Below are positions 62,657 through 64,000 of a stretch of 64,000 nt of DNA, in pieces. Under the pieces are notes generated by a model. The model saw only the letters and a program-made list of their open reading frames with translations, searched no databases and was not told the origin of the DNA. Origin of the DNA: an uncultured Pseudohongiella sp. Its GTDB lineage: Bacteria > Pseudomonadota > Gammaproteobacteria > Pseudomonadales > Pseudohongiellaceae. Numbering within the stretch: position 1 is the first letter of the stretch; each line of letters begins with the position of its first letter. Both the position numbers and the translations under genes were made by a program. The stretch covers positions 1,054,001 to 1,118,000 of the forward strand of contig OX638323.1 in assembly GCA_951812715.1 (NCBI GenBank), given 5' to 3'.

Positions 62657-63868
62657 TCACTCCGGCGGCGTTCCCACGAGACCGGCGCGCTGGAATTCCG
62701 CGATTTCGTCATCATCGTAGCCCGCCCGCGCCAGTATTTCGCTGCCATGCTCACCCGCCGCCGGCAGGTCGCGTTTGAGCCCGAAGCGCCGATCGCCCCA
62801 TTCTATCGGAAGCGCCGGCAGCCGCGTCTGCTCGCCCGCGCGCTCGCCATCGCGCAAGCTTACCGGCAACAGGCCTTCGTGCGCGTTCAGATGGGGATCT
62901 TCGAACAGATCCGACGGTTTGTTGACCTGGGCAAAGGCAACGCCGGCGCGGTCCAGCCGCGCCAGCATCTCGTCCCTGCCCATGGCCGCGAACAATTCCG
63001 CTACCACGGGCAAAATCCGGCCGCGCTCGCGCACGCGCGCGTTGTTTTGCCCAAGCGAATCGTCCGACGCGAATTCCGCCAGTTCGAACTCTTCGCAAAA
63101 GCGGCGCCATTGCGTATCGCTGACCACGCCCACGAACACCTTTTCGCCCTCGCGGCATTCGAAAATATCGTATATCGCCCAGGCGGAACTGCGCACGGAC
63201 ATGGGCAGAGCCGGCTTTCCGGTAACCGCTTGCTGGGCCATATGCTGGCCGACGAGAAACGCCGTGGTTTCAAACAGCGAACCTGTTACCAGTTCGCCGC
63301 CGCCGCCGCGATGCCGCCGTTCCAGCGCCGCCAGTACGCCGATGACGCCGAACATGCCTCCGGTAACGTCGATCACCGAAGCTCCCGCCCGCATGGGACG
63401 ATCCGGCAGCCCGGTCATGTAAGCGAGCCCGCCCATCATCTGGGTGACCTCATCAAGCGCGGTGCGTTTTTCGTAGGGACCGGAAAGGAAGCCCTTCAAC
63501 GAACAGTAGATCAGTTGCGGGTTCGCGGCGTGCATCTCTTCCCAGCCGAAGCCGAGCGAGTCCATGGCGCCGGGGCGGAAATTTTCGATCAGTACATCGG
63601 CGCCGGCCACCAGGCCTTGCGCAAGTTCCCGGCCGCGTTCGTGCTTGAGATCGATACAGATGCTTTGCTTGTTGCGATTGTACATCGGGAAGTAACCTGC
63701 TCCCGAACCTTGCAGGCGGCGAGTCTTGTCGCCGCCCAGCGGTTCGATCTTGATTACTTCGGCGCCGAGGTCCGCCAGGATCATACCGGTGGCCGGACCC
63801 ATGACCATATGGGTAAACTCGATTATCTTCATGCCTGACAATGGCAGGTCTTCGGCGCTCGGGCGCAT
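62657..63868 (-). CDS. CaiB/BaiF family III CoA-transferase
   Basis: 403 residues from the ATG at 63868 (a TTG three codons earlier is in frame). N-terminus GMKIIEFTHMVMGPATGMILADLGAEVIKIEPLGGDKTRRLQG and catalytic Asp167 in AGASVIDVTGGMFGV. It is the third CoA-transferase of this island. It is convergent with the LeuD-like gene (24 nt) and has its own promoter region with a palindromic TTGTTATAACAA site 60 bp upstream. Confidence 0.93.
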   Translation of the reverse strand: MRPSAEDLPLSGMKIIEFTHMVMGPATGMILADLGAEVIKIEPLGGDKTRRLQGSGAGYFPMYNRNKQSICIDLKHERGRELAQGLVAGADVLIENFRPGAMDSLGFGWEEMHAANPQLIYCSLKGFLSGPYEKRTALDEVTQMMGGLAYMTGLPDRPMRAGASVIDVTGGMFGVIGVLAALERRHRGGGGELVTGSLFETTAFLVGQHMAQQAVTGKPALPMSVRSSAWAIYDIFECREGEKVFVGVVSDTQWRRFCEEFELAEFASDDSLGQNNARVRERGRILPVVAELFAAMGRDEMLARLDRAGVAFAQVNKPSDLFEDPHLNAHEGLLPVSLRDGERAGEQTRLPALPIEWGDRRFGLKRDLPAAGEHGSEILARAGYDDDEIAEFQRAGLVGTPPE

Positions 63869-63927
63869 TTGTCTCAACCAGGTTGTTCAACTTTTAACGG
63901 ATGTCTGTCAATGTTATATGTGTTATT

Positions 63928-63939
63928 TTGTTATAACAA
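63928..63939. promoter_or_regulatory. Perfect 12-bp palindrome TTGTTATAACAA
   Basis: TTGTTATAACAA (63928-63939) reads the same on both strands and lies 60 bp upstream of the CaiB-type start. It has the GT-TATA-AC arrangement expected for HutC-type GntR operators and shares TTGTTATAA with the sequence before the GntR gene at 42213. Confidence 0.55.
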
Positions 63940-63956
63940 TAGCTCATTTAAACGGA

Positions 63957-64000
63957 ATGACTCCGGTACCCGGATATGACAACCGATATTCTCATCAGCG
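63957..64000 (+). other. Possible start of a gene leaving the window
   Basis: An ATG at 63976 opens MTTDILIS and another at 63957 opens a different frame (MTPVPGYDN); both run to the window edge. No strong ribosome binding site is seen. The divergent arrangement with the CaiB-type gene makes a plus-strand gene here likely, but it cannot be identified. Confidence 0.3.

Overview
Organism and content. The window is about 60% GC and carries a proteobacterial, probably gammaproteobacterial, set of genes: a long single-chain PurL fused to its glutaminase, TadA, guaB-guaA, OxyR, a di-heme peroxidase, NadC, a TonB-dependent receptor and many Tat- or Sec-exported proteins. There is no rRNA, recognisable tRNA, transposase, phage gene or CRISPR array. 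I cannot name the species from sequence alone; the mix of housekeeping genes with a long catabolic block and many structured repeats suggests an uncultivated environmental or host-associated lineage (inference).

Layout. 1-1277: tandem structured repeats. 1278-7133 (minus): NIF3-like, purL, tadA, a YczE-like membrane protein and a small exported protein. 7134-7630: AT-rich stretch with long inverted repeats, before a 95-residue small protein. 7960-11993 (minus): guaA, guaB and a TMEM175-type channel with a 26-bp perfect palindrome upstream. 12329-14629 (plus): PpiC-type foldase, HupE/UreJ-type permease and an alpha/beta hydrolase truncated by repeats. 15408-18802 (plus): DUF1428, FixH-like protein, di-heme peroxidase, OxyR. 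18972-23706 (minus): PQQ dehydrogenase, exported Rieske protein, lone molybdopterin hydroxylase subunit. 23866-28405 (plus): YjgN, M48 protease, aspartic protease, nadC, and an exported HNH nuclease bracketed by two repeat copies.

28887-63868 is one long accessory region rich in catabolic functions: two MFS transporters, a TonB receptor, four VOC-type proteins, a Tat-exported amine oxidase, a VAO-type FAD oxidase, alpha/beta hydrolase, DUF1838, nitrilase-like, isochorismatase-like and two polysaccharide-deacetylase/allantoinase-like proteins, three CaiB-type CoA-transferases, an HMG-CoA-lyase-like enzyme, a HyuA/HyuB pair, a CurA-like reductase, cupin, amidohydrolase, a LeuC/LeuD-like hydratase and a GntR/UTRA regulator. 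Many genes overlap by 4 bases (ATGA or GTGA), so they form translationally coupled operons. A reasonable inference is uptake of an organic, probably nitrogen-containing compound, oxidation and amide/ring hydrolysis, then CoA activation and C-C cleavage; the substrate cannot be read from sequence.

Most unusual signal. A family of roughly 200-nt elements made of consecutive small hairpins occurs at seven loci. Their stems change by paired substitutions while their order is kept, and six of seven loci run in the sense direction of the gene whose stop codon (or truncated end) they abut. They have tandemly multiplied a gene tail (285-1327), truncated a hydrolase (14580) and flank a secreted nuclease (27486-28612).
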